A DNA stretch of 64,000 nucleotides from CP2-2F sp034432555 (GTDB lineage Bacteria; Chloroflexota; Anaerolineae; Aggregatilineales; UBA2796): assembly GCA_034432555.1 (NCBI GenBank), contig DAOUBW010000042.1, positions 1 to 64,000 on the forward strand, read 5' to 3'. Below are positions 50,512 to 59,689 of this stretch, piece after piece. Position numbers and translations under genes: made by a program. Every line of letters starts with the position of its first letter. Within the stretch, counting starts at the first letter, position 1. The notes under the pieces were generated by a model. That model was not told the DNA's origin and ran no database searches. It was given only the letters and a program-made list of their open reading frames with translations.

Positions 50512-50546
50512 AAGCGCTCCGCCCAGATAGGGACGAGAGAGCGCTT
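50512..50546 (-). terminator. T-box intrinsic terminator before trpE
   Basis: On the minus strand AAGCGCTC pairs with GAGCGCTT, followed by TTTTT. It overlaps the 3' side of the T-box motif, as expected for terminator/antiterminator switching. Confidence 0.88.
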
Positions 50547-50824
50547 CCCGCGGTGCCACCCTAGTTAGCCGCCCAAGCGGGCGACTCACTTTTCTCAGGT
50601 ACAGCCAGTCGGCTGGCGATACCTTCTGCCCTGATAACGGTGGCGTCTCCGTCACGGACTACTGACGCAGCAGCGCGTTTGCCCGTGCAACTCCCCGACC
50701 CATTCGGCAGCGGCTGCTGTGCCGCTTTCACAGCCACCTGTTCGCACAGGTCAGCGGCTCTCTGAGACTAGCGCTTTTGCTGCTTACTCGCTCGGTTCAG
50801 CGTTTTTGGGTATATATGCCAATG
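50512..50824 (-). ncRNA. Trp-specific T-box riboswitch
   Basis: On the minus strand the leader has the T-box sequence GGGTGGCACCGCGG (50561-50548), which binds the free tRNA acceptor end and forms the antiterminator. Upstream, stem I shows the GAGTAAGC (AGTA-like) element, the AGAGAGCC apical segment and, on its 3' side, GAA-TGG in the specifier-loop position, with TGG at 50702-50700, the Trp codon. A terminator and trpE follow. Uncharged tRNA-Trp should permit read-through. Classic class I T-box; the specifier assignment is by sequence pattern and not by folding. Confidence 0.9.
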
Positions 50825-50830
50825 TGAGAA

Positions 50831-50859
50831 ATAGTAACGTAGCGGGTTGGCTTTGTCAA
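50831..50859 (-). promoter_or_regulatory. Promoter of the trp operon
   Basis: On the minus strand TTGACA (50859-50854) and TACTAT (50836-50831) with a 17-base spacer, placing the transcript start at about 50824, at the 5' edge of the T-box. It starts just after the stop of the upstream PAS kinase gene. Confidence 0.8.
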
Positions 50860-50887
50860 GGTGGTTGGGATGATTCTCAAAGCGCGC

Positions 50888-52228
50888 TTACTGCGCGGCT
50901 GCCACTGAAATGGGCAAGAAAAGCGTGAAGGTGCTGCCGATTCCCGGCGTACTCTCCACAATGATACTGCCACCATGCCCTTCAATGATCTTCTGAGCAA
51001 TGGGCAGCCCTAAGCCCATGCCACCGGTGCCGCTTTGTCGGGCATAATCAGCGCGGAAGAAGCGATCAAAAAGGCGCGGCACGATCTCGGCAGGAATCCC
51101 TAAGCCGTTATCCGCCACCTTGATAGCAATCTGCGCGCCATGCCGCTGTGTGGTCACGTCTACCCGCCCGTCCTTCGGTGTGAATTGTAGGGCATTTTGC
51201 ACAATGTGCCGCACTGCTCGCGCCAATTCATAGTCATCTATATAGGCAAGTGGCAACGTAAGATCAGGTGTGAAGGTAAAGGCGATGCCTTTCTCCAGCG
51301 CAGCGAGCATTTCCGATTCACAAACGTTGCTCACAAGGCTGTTCACATTACTAAGCGAGAATTTAAAGTGCAAACGGCTGTCCAAGAGCGCCATGTCCAG
51401 CAAACTCTCGATCAGGCGCTGCAAGCGCAGCGTACTTATCTCCAAGGCTTCATTCCGCCCAAGTAAAGCCGAAAGCGTTTGGTGGAGCGTTGTAAGCTGG
51501 GCATGGGGTGTTGGCAGTTGCGCGCTAAGTTCTATCAATTGACGGGCAAGGCGGTTGCTGAGCTGGTTCAACAGGTAGGTTGAAGTCCGCACGACGGTGA
51601 TCGGTGTGTTCAGGTCGTGCGCCAGATGGTGGATGATGTTTTGGAGCGCCGCCGCGCGCTCACGCTCAATGATTAGTTCACGTTCGCGCTGCTCAGCGCG
51701 GAGTCGCTCGCTAATATCGCGCACCACGCTTTGAATGTAAAGTGGCTTGCCCTCTGCATCACGAATCAGGCAGGCGCTGATCTCCGCCTTAAAGAGGCTG
51801 CCGTCTTTGCGGCACATGGTGCGCTCGTAAAGCGGTAACCGTGCATTGGCAAGAATGGCATCAAATTTTTGGAAGGCTTGTGGACGTTCTTCGGGTGCCA
51901 CCAAATCAAAGGCGTGCAGCCCAATCAGATCGTCAGGTGTGCTGCCGAACAACTCACAGGCGCGACGGTTTACCACGAAAATCCGCAAAGAGTCATCCGC
52001 TGTGAACAACACAACACTATCATCCGTGTGATCAAATAAGGCGCGGTAGAGGGAATACTCACTGGTAGGTTGGGTGTTGTTGATCGCTTGCTGCACAATG
52101 ACGAGATTTCCTTCAGGGCAGGTCATATACAATTCGTGGCAGAGCGCCATCAGCCGCTGAAACGACTCGGCATCCTTGCTGCATTCACGGATAATTTGTA
52201 TGTGGGCATCGGACAGCAACTGAACCAT
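50888..52228 (-). CDS. PAS-domain sensor histidine kinase
   Basis: 446 residues, soluble. An N-terminal helical region with several Cys (CSKDAESFQRLMALCHELY) is followed by a PAS domain (SLYRALFDHTDDSVVLFTAD to YIQSVVRDISERLRAEQ), a HisKA segment with the acceptor in IIHHLAHDLNTPITVV, and an ATPase domain (N-box IVQNALQFTPKDG, DNGLGIPAEIVPRLFDRFF, GLGLPIAQKIIEGHGG). The signal is unknown. No response regulator is adjacent. AT-rich upstream region with a candidate promoter. Confidence 0.88.
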   Translation of the reverse strand: MVQLLSDAHIQIIRECSKDAESFQRLMALCHELYMTCPEGNLVIVQQAINNTQPTSEYSLYRALFDHTDDSVVLFTADDSLRIFVVNRRACELFGSTPDDLIGLHAFDLVAPEERPQAFQKFDAILANARLPLYERTMCRKDGSLFKAEISACLIRDAEGKPLYIQSVVRDISERLRAEQRERELIIERERAAALQNIIHHLAHDLNTPITVVRTSTYLLNQLSNRLARQLIELSAQLPTPHAQLTTLHQTLSALLGRNEALEISTLRLQRLIESLLDMALLDSRLHFKFSLSNVNSLVSNVCESEMLAALEKGIAFTFTPDLTLPLAYIDDYELARAVRHIVQNALQFTPKDGRVDVTTQRHGAQIAIKVADNGLGIPAEIVPRLFDRFFRADYARQSGTGGMGLGLPIAQKIIEGHGGSIIVESTPGIGSTFTLFLPISVAAAQ

Positions 52229-52481
52229 ACAGATATATTTATATTTATTTTGCTGATTGTAAAACTTTGAAAAAGTATAACATTTGCTTGCAATAGTGGA
52301 ATCATCGCGTGGTTAGAAAATTATCATAAAAGTGTTTTTTTTGGCGGTATGTTTCTCCGCGTCTTAGCGGTGGTGATATTAGGTTTATGCTGCTTATTCC
52401 GCCCAAGACATTGCCAAGCACGCGCTTTTTTTGTAATATCCTTGCCACTGCTGACGCATACATGCCAAACCGTGAGGATTG

Positions 52482-54629
52482 ATGCTGACTCGCCTGCTGC
52501 GCCTGATTGATAAACTGCTAAACGCTCTGCTGCGCGTCGTGATTTGGGCGTTCGAGCAGGCAGCGCGCCAACTCTACCTGTGGCGCGTTTCGGTGGTAGG
52601 CATAATCACGCTGTTGGCGAGCATCGCGCTCTACACCTTGCAAGGTGGACGTGCCATTTATGCCACCACTGCCGAACGCAGCCGTGCGATGATGGTGCGC
52701 CGCGCTGAGCAGATCGCGGCACACGCAGAACAAGCGCCCGATAAGCGCGTGCTGCGCGAAGACCCACTCAAAACGCAAAACCGCGCCCTCAGCCTGTTCA
52801 CGGTCGTGCTGCTGGTTGCCTTAATCAGCTTGATTTTGTGGACAACTTCCGGCGGCACAGCGGCGCGCTCTGTGGCAGGTGGCTTTGGCGGCAGCTTGCC
52901 CTTGCTGCCCACACAGCCAACACCAACACCCCTCACGCCGACGCCAACCCCACCGCCAACTTTCACACCCATCCCTGATCCACTCCGAATTAGCGGCAGT
53001 TTGGTATATTCAGCACGCCTTAACGGACGTGAGAATCTGTGGGCGCTGGGCATTGGGCAGAGCGAACCGATCCGCTTGACCAACACACCCACTGATGACC
53101 GTGATCCTGCCTGGAGTCCGGATGGGACGCGCGTCGCCTTCACCAGTCGGCGCGGCGGCAGTTGGAACTTGTACATCTTGGAGATGGTGACCGGTGACAT
53201 CAAGCAGCTCACCTACTCGCCCGCCTATGAGGCATCGCCCACCTGGAGTCCCGATGGACAGTTCATCGCCTATGAGGCATACGAAGGCGGCAACCTTGAT
53301 ATTTACGTAGTGCCAAGCGATGGCTCAGGTGCGCCAGCACGCCTCACCTATCACCCTGCGCCGGATTTCTCGCCCGCATGGAATCCGGGTGGTTCACCCG
53401 TCCCCGGACGCCAAATTGCCTACATCAGCCTGCGGGACGGCAACCCTGAAATCTACGTGATCGATCTGGATCGTCCCATTGAAGAAGAAGCACTGCGCCT
53501 GACCAATACGCCTAACGTTGAGGAACAGAATCCCGTCTGGAGTCCGGATGGGACGCGCATCGCCTACAACGCACGCATCAACGGCATTGATCTGGTGCTG
53601 ACGCGCAGCCTTGAGCAGCCGAATGCCGAGCCACTGACCATTGGGCAAGGGCGTGCGCCGAGTTGGGCGCCCAGCGGCGCCAGCCTGCTGTTTGCCCTTG
53701 AAAGCGGCACCAACACAACCCTTGTGGGTGGTTTAGCGGCTGGCAGCGGCGCAGCAGCCACCGCAATCAGCGTGCGTGGGCAGGTTGAGCGCATCAGTTG
53801 GACGGCGAACAACCTCTCTGAGGCGTTGCTGCTGAGCGGCGGCGCGCCTGATGACGAACGCCCGCTCTACACCGAAAATGTGGAAGGACGGCGCGATAGT
53901 CCGCCGTATTATCAGGTGCGCGCCCTGAACGGCGTCTCGGCGGCGGCGCTTGCCGCGCTCTCTGATCGTGTGGACGACTCGTTTGTGGCGCTGCGCGAGG
54001 CAGTCTTGCGGCAAAGTGGCATAGATTTTCTAGGCGCTTTGCAGGATGCCATCTGGACGCTAGATCGGTTGCCAGAGCCAGGTCAGCCCCGCCAAAGCTG
54101 GCACTATGCCGGGCGTGCCTTTGCCTTCGACCGTAACCTCGTCTTTAATTTGCCGCTGCCGCCGATAGAAGTGGTGCGCGAAGAAGTAGGCGCTAACGTA
54201 TTTTGGCGGGTCTATCTGCGCGTGGCGGAAACAGCGCAAAGTGGGCAGCTTGGCGAGCCATTGAAACGCCTGCCGTGGGATTTTGCCAGCCGCAGTGCGG
54301 GCGATCCGCAAATCTTTGAGCAGGGCGGGCGGCTCAAAGCCGCCGTGCCAATCGGCTACTATATTGACCTGACGCGCCTTGCCGAAGATTATGGTTGGCA
54401 GCGTGTGCCAGCCGGACGCGATTGGCGTAGCAACTTCCCAAGCATCCTCTACTGGCAGTTTGAGCGTCGCGATGGGCTAACTTGGGACGAGGCGATGCTT
54501 GAACTGTATACGCAAGAGCAAATAGACGCCTTCCTATTTGGCGCACGCTTGCAGCCGACGGCAACGCCTGCCGATGCTGCGCCGCTGCGTCGTTCCCCTA
54601 CACCGATCCCGCCTGATGCAGGCAATTAG
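52482..54629 (+). CDS. Membrane-anchored PD40 beta-propeller protein with C-terminal domain of unknown function
   Basis: 715 residues. Two membrane spans (about residues 35-55 and 105-125) flank a basic cytoplasmic loop; then a Pro/Thr linker (PTPTPLTPTPTPPP) and five to six PD40 repeats (DPAWSPDGTRVAF, SPTWSPDGQFIAY, NPVWSPDGTRIAY) outside. From about 465 a separate domain begins; S539-WHYAGRAF-x-FD550 resembles the SxHxxGxAxD metal motif of M15 D,D-carboxypeptidases with extra residues, and YWQFE (657-661) sits where WHxE would be, with Gln for His. This resemblance is weak. First of four closely spaced envelope genes. Confidence 0.75.
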   Translation: MLTRLLRLIDKLLNALLRVVIWAFEQAARQLYLWRVSVVGIITLLASIALYTLQGGRAIYATTAERSRAMMVRRAEQIAAHAEQAPDKRVLREDPLKTQNRALSLFTVVLLVALISLILWTTSGGTAARSVAGGFGGSLPLLPTQPTPTPLTPTPTPPPTFTPIPDPLRISGSLVYSARLNGRENLWALGIGQSEPIRLTNTPTDDRDPAWSPDGTRVAFTSRRGGSWNLYILEMVTGDIKQLTYSPAYEASPTWSPDGQFIAYEAYEGGNLDIYVVPSDGSGAPARLTYHPAPDFSPAWNPGGSPVPGRQIAYISLRDGNPEIYVIDLDRPIEEEALRLTNTPNVEEQNPVWSPDGTRIAYNARINGIDLVLTRSLEQPNAEPLTIGQGRAPSWAPSGASLLFALESGTNTTLVGGLAAGSGAAATAISVRGQVERISWTANNLSEALLLSGGAPDDERPLYTENVEGRRDSPPYYQVRALNGVSAAALAALSDRVDDSFVALREAVLRQSGIDFLGALQDAIWTLDRLPEPGQPRQSWHYAGRAFAFDRNLVFNLPLPPIEVVREEVGANVFWRVYLRVAETAQSGQLGEPLKRLPWDFASRSAGDPQIFEQGGRLKAAVPIGYYIDLTRLAEDYGWQRVPAGRDWRSNFPSILYWQFERRDGLTWDEAMLELYTQEQIDAFLFGARLQPTATPADAAPLRRSPTPIPPDAGN

Positions 54630-54647
54630 CACCCGTGAGGAAATGCC

Positions 54648-55904
54648 ATGCGTAAAGTAATTGGCGGCATCGCCGTTTTGATCTTGGCAAGTGCTGCTGT
54701 GCTGCTGCTGTGGTGGCTGCTCAACCGTCCCGCCATTGCCGACGCTGAGCCAGCACCACCGACCAGCATTGCCGTGCTGCCCAACCCAACCGAAACACCA
54801 CGCCGCCGTGACTGGGAAGCTGTGGTGCAAGGCGAACTGCTCTCCGCGCAGACCGCGCCGCCGCCCACCTTCACGCTGGCGCCGACCCACACCCCTACAC
54901 CGCCGCTCAGCCTGCTTTGGCAGCAGACGCCCACGCCCACGCGCTTCCAGCCTGATCGCGCCACCGTCGCTGCCCCGATTGCGTCTGCCAGCCCGGAAGC
55001 GCCTGCCATTGCCCGCAACAACGACCCACGCCGCGGCGAGTTCTCGCCACCCCCAGAGCAGGTACCGCTCTCGCTCGACCCACGCGATCATTTCTGGTTT
55101 CGGCGTCCCGTTGATTCTTCAGCAAACAGCGCCTCGATCTTTTGGTATACCTACGGATCAGACGGACCGCGCAATGAATGGCGCGTGCATCACGGTGTGG
55201 ATCTGCCCAACCCAATTGGCAAAGAGGTGCGCGCTTCTGCGGCAGGGCGCGTCATTTGGGCTGCTGATAATTATATTTGGTACGAGAATGGGCGCTATGT
55301 CGAGTCAGCCTATACTTACGGAAATGTGGTCATCATTGAGCATAATTTTGGCTTTCAGGGCAAGCGGCTCTACACGCTCTACGCACATCTACAAGTGGTC
55401 CTCGTTGAGGCAGGGCAAGATGTGCAAACCGGCGAGATCATCGGCTTAAGTGGACGCAGCGGTGTGGTCAGCGGACCGCACGTCCATTTTGAGGTGCGTG
55501 TTGGGCGCAACAGCTACTATGAGACGCGCAACCCGATCCTGTGGATGGCGCCTTACGAAAACCATGGCGTGATAGCAGGGCGCGTGCTGTTTCCGGATGG
55601 CACACCGGTGCAGGATGTCACCGTCTCGCTGCTGCGAAACGGGCGCGTAGTGGATACGACCACAACCTATGTCAATCCACGCTTGCCCAACAAACGCACA
55701 TGGAACGTGAACAGCGATGAGGTGTGGCGCGAAAACTTCGTGATTGGTGACGTGCCAGCAGGCGTCTATCAGCTTGCGGTCAATGTGAGTGGCAGACGCC
55801 TTGTACGGGATGTTATTGTGCGCCCGGCAACCACCTCTTTCGTGGATTTCGGCGAATCCGAGGCAGTGCCGCTGCCAACACCTTCACCAACACCAGCCGG
55901 CTAG
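54648..55904 (+). CDS. Membrane-anchored M23 metallopeptidase with C-terminal carboxypeptidase-regulatory-like domain
   Basis: 418 residues. N-terminal anchor (GGIAVLILASAAVLLLWWLL), Pro/Thr-rich linker, then a LytM/M23 domain with zinc ligands in VHHGVDLPNPIGKEV (His, Asp) and GPHVHFEVRVG (HxH). From about residue 305 a beta-sandwich domain of the carboxypeptidase-regulatory or Cna-B type follows (VIAGRVLFPDGTPVQDVTVS). Probably cuts wall or extracellular peptides. Begins 18 bases after the PD40 gene and 14 before the next, so it belongs to the same operon. Confidence 0.82.
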   Translation: MRKVIGGIAVLILASAAVLLLWWLLNRPAIADAEPAPPTSIAVLPNPTETPRRRDWEAVVQGELLSAQTAPPPTFTLAPTHTPTPPLSLLWQQTPTPTRFQPDRATVAAPIASASPEAPAIARNNDPRRGEFSPPPEQVPLSLDPRDHFWFRRPVDSSANSASIFWYTYGSDGPRNEWRVHHGVDLPNPIGKEVRASAAGRVIWAADNYIWYENGRYVESAYTYGNVVIIEHNFGFQGKRLYTLYAHLQVVLVEAGQDVQTGEIIGLSGRSGVVSGPHVHFEVRVGRNSYYETRNPILWMAPYENHGVIAGRVLFPDGTPVQDVTVSLLRNGRVVDTTTTYVNPRLPNKRTWNVNSDEVWRENFVIGDVPAGVYQLAVNVSGRRLVRDVIVRPATTSFVDFGESEAVPLPTPSPTPAG

Positions 55905-55918
55905 GGCAGGATAAGAAA

Positions 55919-56620
55919 ATGATACGCCTGACTGTATGGCTGATTGCGATCAGCTTTGTGCTTAGTACCCTTATTCACGGCGCCCGTGCCGTTGGCAACG
56001 AGCATTCGCTCACCTTTGACAGCCTGTTCACCAATGCGGACGGCACACCTTGCGGCTTCCCGTGTATGTTGGGCGTGCAGCCTAGCGAAACGCTCTTTGT
56101 GGATGCCCTTCGCATTGTACGCGAACATCCACTGGTGCGCGGGCAACTGCTCACCGAGCGCGTAGACGGCAATCTGATTGAATTGATCGGCGTGGATATT
56201 ACCGTGGTGCTGCTGCGCGACAGGCGCGGCGAACTCGCTTTGATCAGCGTTCACACCGAACCCTTCAACACAGTGATTGTGCCAGCCGAGCGCTTCAGCC
56301 AGACCTACACACGCATCGAATCGCTAGGCAAACTGGGCGATGTGTTAGCGCGTTTTGGCATTCCCGCCCATGTGTTGGTGCCGCGCCGTAGCGCTAACAT
56401 GGCGCGCCTGTTCTATCCGCAGCACGGCATGGTCATTACAGGGCAAGTTGGCGGCAGAGATGGCGGCACGCACGTGCAGGTTGCCGATGAGGTGCAGTAT
56501 ATCGGCATCAGCGCTGCCGATTGGTACCGTGACTCGTGGCAAGGGCTAACCTTTTCCGCCACCACCTGGCATGGCTTCAGCCGCGCCATGCGCTACCTGC
56601 AAACATCACGGCTACCCTGA
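55919..56620 (+). CDS. Secreted protein of unrecognised family (paralogue A)
   Basis: 233 residues with a signal peptide (RLTVWLIAISFVLSTLIHGARA). The mature start has NADGTPCGFPCMLGVQPSET, a motif with two Cys that is repeated in the next gene as ADGTPCATPCVFGVQP. Later both share LGDVLA(R/A)FG(I/T)P and a closing W-x-GL segment. Not recognised as a known family. The Cys pair may form a disulfide near the N terminus. Third gene of the envelope operon; the paralogue starts 2 bases after its stop. Confidence 0.7.
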   Translation: MIRLTVWLIAISFVLSTLIHGARAVGNEHSLTFDSLFTNADGTPCGFPCMLGVQPSETLFVDALRIVREHPLVRGQLLTERVDGNLIELIGVDITVVLLRDRRGELALISVHTEPFNTVIVPAERFSQTYTRIESLGKLGDVLARFGIPAHVLVPRRSANMARLFYPQHGMVITGQVGGRDGGTHVQVADEVQYIGISAADWYRDSWQGLTFSATTWHGFSRAMRYLQTSRLP

Positions 56621-56622
56621 TC

Positions 56623-57204
56623 ATGCCGCGCCTGCTGCGCTTGATCACCTTCTGTGCGCTCTGCCTAGCGCTTTTGATCAGCATGGCGCGGTGGCTTGGT
56701 CAGCACATTCCCACTGCCTACGCCGCTTATTTCAGCGCAGCAGATGGCACACCTTGTGCAACGCCCTGTGTGTTTGGCGTGCAGCCTGCCTATTTCGCTC
56801 TTGCGCCGATCATCAAGCATTTGCAGGCGCACCCGCTGATTGCTGGGAGCGATCAAGGGCTGTTCAACGATGATCTGGCAGTCTTTGCGACGGACAATTT
56901 TTCTATCGTGGTCAGTCAGGCGAGCGATCCGGTCATGTTTGTGACTTTGCTAGAGCCGCTGCCGCTGGGTGATGTATTAGCGGCATTTGGCACACCTAGC
57001 CACACCTACTTCGACCGCACACGGCGCGGGCTTAACCAAGTCGTGCTTTTCGGGGGCGGGCGGCTCTCGGTGGAAGTATGGCACACAGCGCGTGCCACGC
57101 ACAACACACCGCAAGCGCAAGTGATGCGCTTGGGTGTGGCAGCACGCGGCTTCAATACGCAAAGCGCAGTGACTTGGCGCGGTTTAAGTGTGCTTCGGCG
57201 CTAG
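56623..57204 (+). CDS. Secreted or anchored protein of unrecognised family (paralogue B)
   Basis: 193 residues. Signal anchor (LLRLITFCALCLALLISMARW), then the same motif ADGTPCATPCVFGVQP as the previous gene, a middle part with little similarity, LGDVLAAFGTPSHTYF and the end TWRGLSVLRR. The ORF is open further upstream inside paralogue A, but ATG 56623 places the signal sequence at the start. Its last 21 bases overlap plsX on the other strand. A tandem duplication that has diverged strongly, suggesting an old and maintained pair. Confidence 0.7.
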   Translation: MPRLLRLITFCALCLALLISMARWLGQHIPTAYAAYFSAADGTPCATPCVFGVQPAYFALAPIIKHLQAHPLIAGSDQGLFNDDLAVFATDNFSIVVSQASDPVMFVTLLEPLPLGDVLAAFGTPSHTYFDRTRRGLNQVVLFGGGRLSVEVWHTARATHNTPQAQVMRLGVAARGFNTQSAVTWRGLSVLRR

Positions 57205-58278
57205 GTGCTTGCGGCGGCGCAGAAAATGACGGCGGCGGCGCGGCTGTGCTGTGTGTGCTGCTGTGCCATGCTTACCGACGTAGCGCGCCATCCCATCCCG
57301 AATGGCACTGATCAAGTTGCCTTCAACAGCGCGGCGTGCCTGCCCAACGGCATTCTTAATGCCTTTAGCGTTGGTGCGCCCATGGCTGATAATGACGACG
57401 CCGTTCACGCCCAGCAGCGGCGCGCCGCCAATCTCGAATGGATCAACCTGCTTGTAAATCTTACGGAGCACAGGGCTGATCAGGAAGCCACCGAGTATCC
57501 GCAGCGGATTGCGGAGCAGTTCACGGCGCATGACACGGAAAAAGGCATCGCCAACGGCTTCCATCGTCTTGAGCATGATGTTACCGACAAAACCGTCGGT
57601 CACCACCACATCCGCAGCGCCTTGCAGCACTTCTTTCGGCTCCACATTGCCGATGAAGTTCAGCCCTGAGTCTGTGAACAGTGCAGCGCTTTCACGCACA
57701 ATATGATTGCCTTTGCCCTCCTCCTCGCCGTTGGAAAGCAACGCCACACGCGGGCGCGTTTGCCCTAGCACGTGCTGTGCGTAAAGGCTGCCCATCACAC
57801 CAAACTGGAGCATCCATTCCGCTTGGGCGTCAGGGTTGGCGCCTAAATCTGCCATCACCACAAGCTGGTTGTTCTCTACGCGCATCAATGAAGTGAGCGC
57901 AGGACGGCGCACCCCTGAGACGCGCTGCAAGGTGTGCAGCGTGGCTAGGGTGAGCGCTGCACCGGTGTTGCCAGCGGTCACAATGGCATCTGCGTGACCG
58001 TCGCGCACCAACTTCATGCCAACCATCATAGACGAGTCGGGCTTTTGGCGGGCAATCTTAGCCGGGCTATCATGCATTTCGATGTGCTGGCTGGCATGGA
58101 CAATCTCAATCGGCAAGTCGCCTGCCTCATGCTTTGCCAGTTCGCTCATCAGCCGCGCTTTATCGCCAACCAGAATGAGGCTATCTTGTGCGCCAAGTTC
58201 GCGGGCTGCCAGCACCGCGCCTTCAACATCAGGCGCTGGGTGGTGGTCGCTACCCATCGCGTCTACTACGATTCGCAT
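57184..58278 (-). CDS. plsX: Phosphate acyltransferase PlsX
   Basis: 364 residues; makes acyl-phosphate from acyl-ACP for the first step of phospholipid synthesis. Opens with RIVVDAMGSDHHPAPDVEGA; further blocks SMMVGMKLVRDGHADAIVTAGNTG (in two parts), ALLSNGEEEGKGN, VVTDGFVGNIMLKTMEAVG and IGGAPLLGVNGVVIISHG. The tail is very basic (QPRRRRHFLRRRKH), which is longer than usual and overlaps the end of paralogue B on the opposite strand. Stands alone; fabD/acpP partners are not adjacent. Confidence 0.93.
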   Translation of the reverse strand: MRIVVDAMGSDHHPAPDVEGAVLAARELGAQDSLILVGDKARLMSELAKHEAGDLPIEIVHASQHIEMHDSPAKIARQKPDSSMMVGMKLVRDGHADAIVTAGNTGAALTLATLHTLQRVSGVRRPALTSLMRVENNQLVVMADLGANPDAQAEWMLQFGVMGSLYAQHVLGQTRPRVALLSNGEEEGKGNHIVRESAALFTDSGLNFIGNVEPKEVLQGAADVVVTDGFVGNIMLKTMEAVGDAFFRVMRRELLRNPLRILGGFLISPVLRKIYKQVDPFEIGGAPLLGVNGVVIISHGRTNAKGIKNAVGQARRAVEGNLISAIRDGMARYVGKHGTAAHTAQPRRRRHFLRRRKHLAPKHT

Positions 58279-58541
58279 AGTTATTGCAGCTCCAGCTTAT
58301 GGATTTCCCGTGTGAGGGTAACAGCACTATTTTAGCACACTCTGGCAGAAACGCATGTAACAGGCTGTTTTCAATATTTCAGGAGGTGGTGAACAGTGTG
58401 GCTGCATCGGCGGCGGGGATGAGCCTGAAGGCGAATCCTCCGTCACACACTCGATCATCACCACCAAGTTCATTACGCTCAACCGCATACAGCATGGTAT
58501 GATTAGCGGGTCTGAGTCGCAGTGTGTTGTGAGGAGCATCT

Positions 58542-59687
58542 ATGACTGTCAGCCGCCCATCAATGGCAGCTTGGCAGCAGCGCCGCCTGAAATTGGCGCT
58601 GCGTTGTGCGATTGCCGCTGGTGTGGGCAGTTTAGGGTTCAGCCTGCTGAACACCAACCGCCTTGAGCTTATCCCGATTGCAGATACCCTCGCCCTGCCT
58701 TTTACCAGCCTTACCCTTAATACACAGAGCATTAGCAGCACTTTCATCTACCTAACCTTGAGCATCAGCCTTGTAGTGGTGGCGATCAGCTTTCGGCGCT
58801 TGGCGCGCTACGATCCGACTGCCAGCGAGTTAGAACGGCGGGCGGCTGCTTTTGGCAGTGAGTGGATTGGGCGCTTAGCCGTCTCGCTGATCGTCGGTTT
58901 GCTGCTCTTTGGCGCCTCGTTGGGCGGGATGCTGCTCTTGGCACGCCTGTTTGAGGGTGCCGCGCTCACACGGCTTGGCGTCGTTATCCTAGCGACAGCC
59001 TATGGCAGTGGGCTAGGTTTTGGGCTTGCCTTTTGGGCAGTCACACTCAAAACACGGCAAATTCTGACCCTGGCGGGTGTCTTCCTGATCGGCGGTTTGA
59101 TCTTTGCCATGTGGGTGAGCAGTGATCGGCTGTGGTGGCAGCGCTCACTCAGCGCACTCGGTCACGATAGTATTGCCGGCTTGATCTTCAACTTGAGCCT
59201 GATCTTCGCGGGCTTGGCAGCCCTTGCTGTGGCTATTGAAGAAATTGACATGCTGCGCCTGCTGCGCGAGGCGGGCATACTGACTTGGCAGGGCTACCGT
59301 GTGCTGCAAGTGAGCCTCGTCGGAATTTGCGTGCTGATGATTGGCATTGGGCTGTTCCCAACCACAATCAGCCCCCTCAGCGACTTTCTGCACAACATCG
59401 CCGCACACGGCATGATCGTGCTGATTGTGCTGCTGATGTTCACAGTGACGATCTTTGCGCCGATCTTTCCACAACACTTCAAGGCGATTTCGACAGGCTT
59501 TGGCGTAGCGTGCGCTGTGCTGGTAGCACTGTATGTATTGCGCCTGCTGAACTTTGTGGTGATGGAGATTTTGCTAGTCAGCACGTGCGGCGTGTGGATG
59601 TTCTACTTCAAGGTGCAAACGGAAGCCTATGCGCGGCGCTTAGAACGGAGTGGGGCAGCCCAAGAGCCACCCACACTGTTGCCCTAA
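58542..59687 (+). CDS. DUF998-like polytopic membrane protein
   Basis: 381 residues, about ten membrane spans. The middle has SALGHDSIAGLIFNLSLIFAGL and then LFPTTISPLSDFLHNIAAHG, patterns seen in DUF998 proteins. GGAG lies before the ATG. Function of the family is unknown. Convergent with the aldo/keto reductase gene, with 2 bases between stops. Confidence 0.6.
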   Translation: MTVSRPSMAAWQQRRLKLALRCAIAAGVGSLGFSLLNTNRLELIPIADTLALPFTSLTLNTQSISSTFIYLTLSISLVVVAISFRRLARYDPTASELERRAAAFGSEWIGRLAVSLIVGLLLFGASLGGMLLLARLFEGAALTRLGVVILATAYGSGLGFGLAFWAVTLKTRQILTLAGVFLIGGLIFAMWVSSDRLWWQRSLSALGHDSIAGLIFNLSLIFAGLAALAVAIEEIDMLRLLREAGILTWQGYRVLQVSLVGICVLMIGIGLFPTTISPLSDFLHNIAAHGMIVLIVLLMFTVTIFAPIFPQHFKAISTGFGVACAVLVALYVLRLLNFVVMEILLVSTCGVWMFYFKVQTEAYARRLERSGAAQEPPTLLP

Positions 59688-59689
59688 AA

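Noticed and set aside
50425..50655. Open frame reading through the trp leader
   Set aside because: It is the T-box RNA and the start of trpE read in another frame; the RNA motif explains the sequence.
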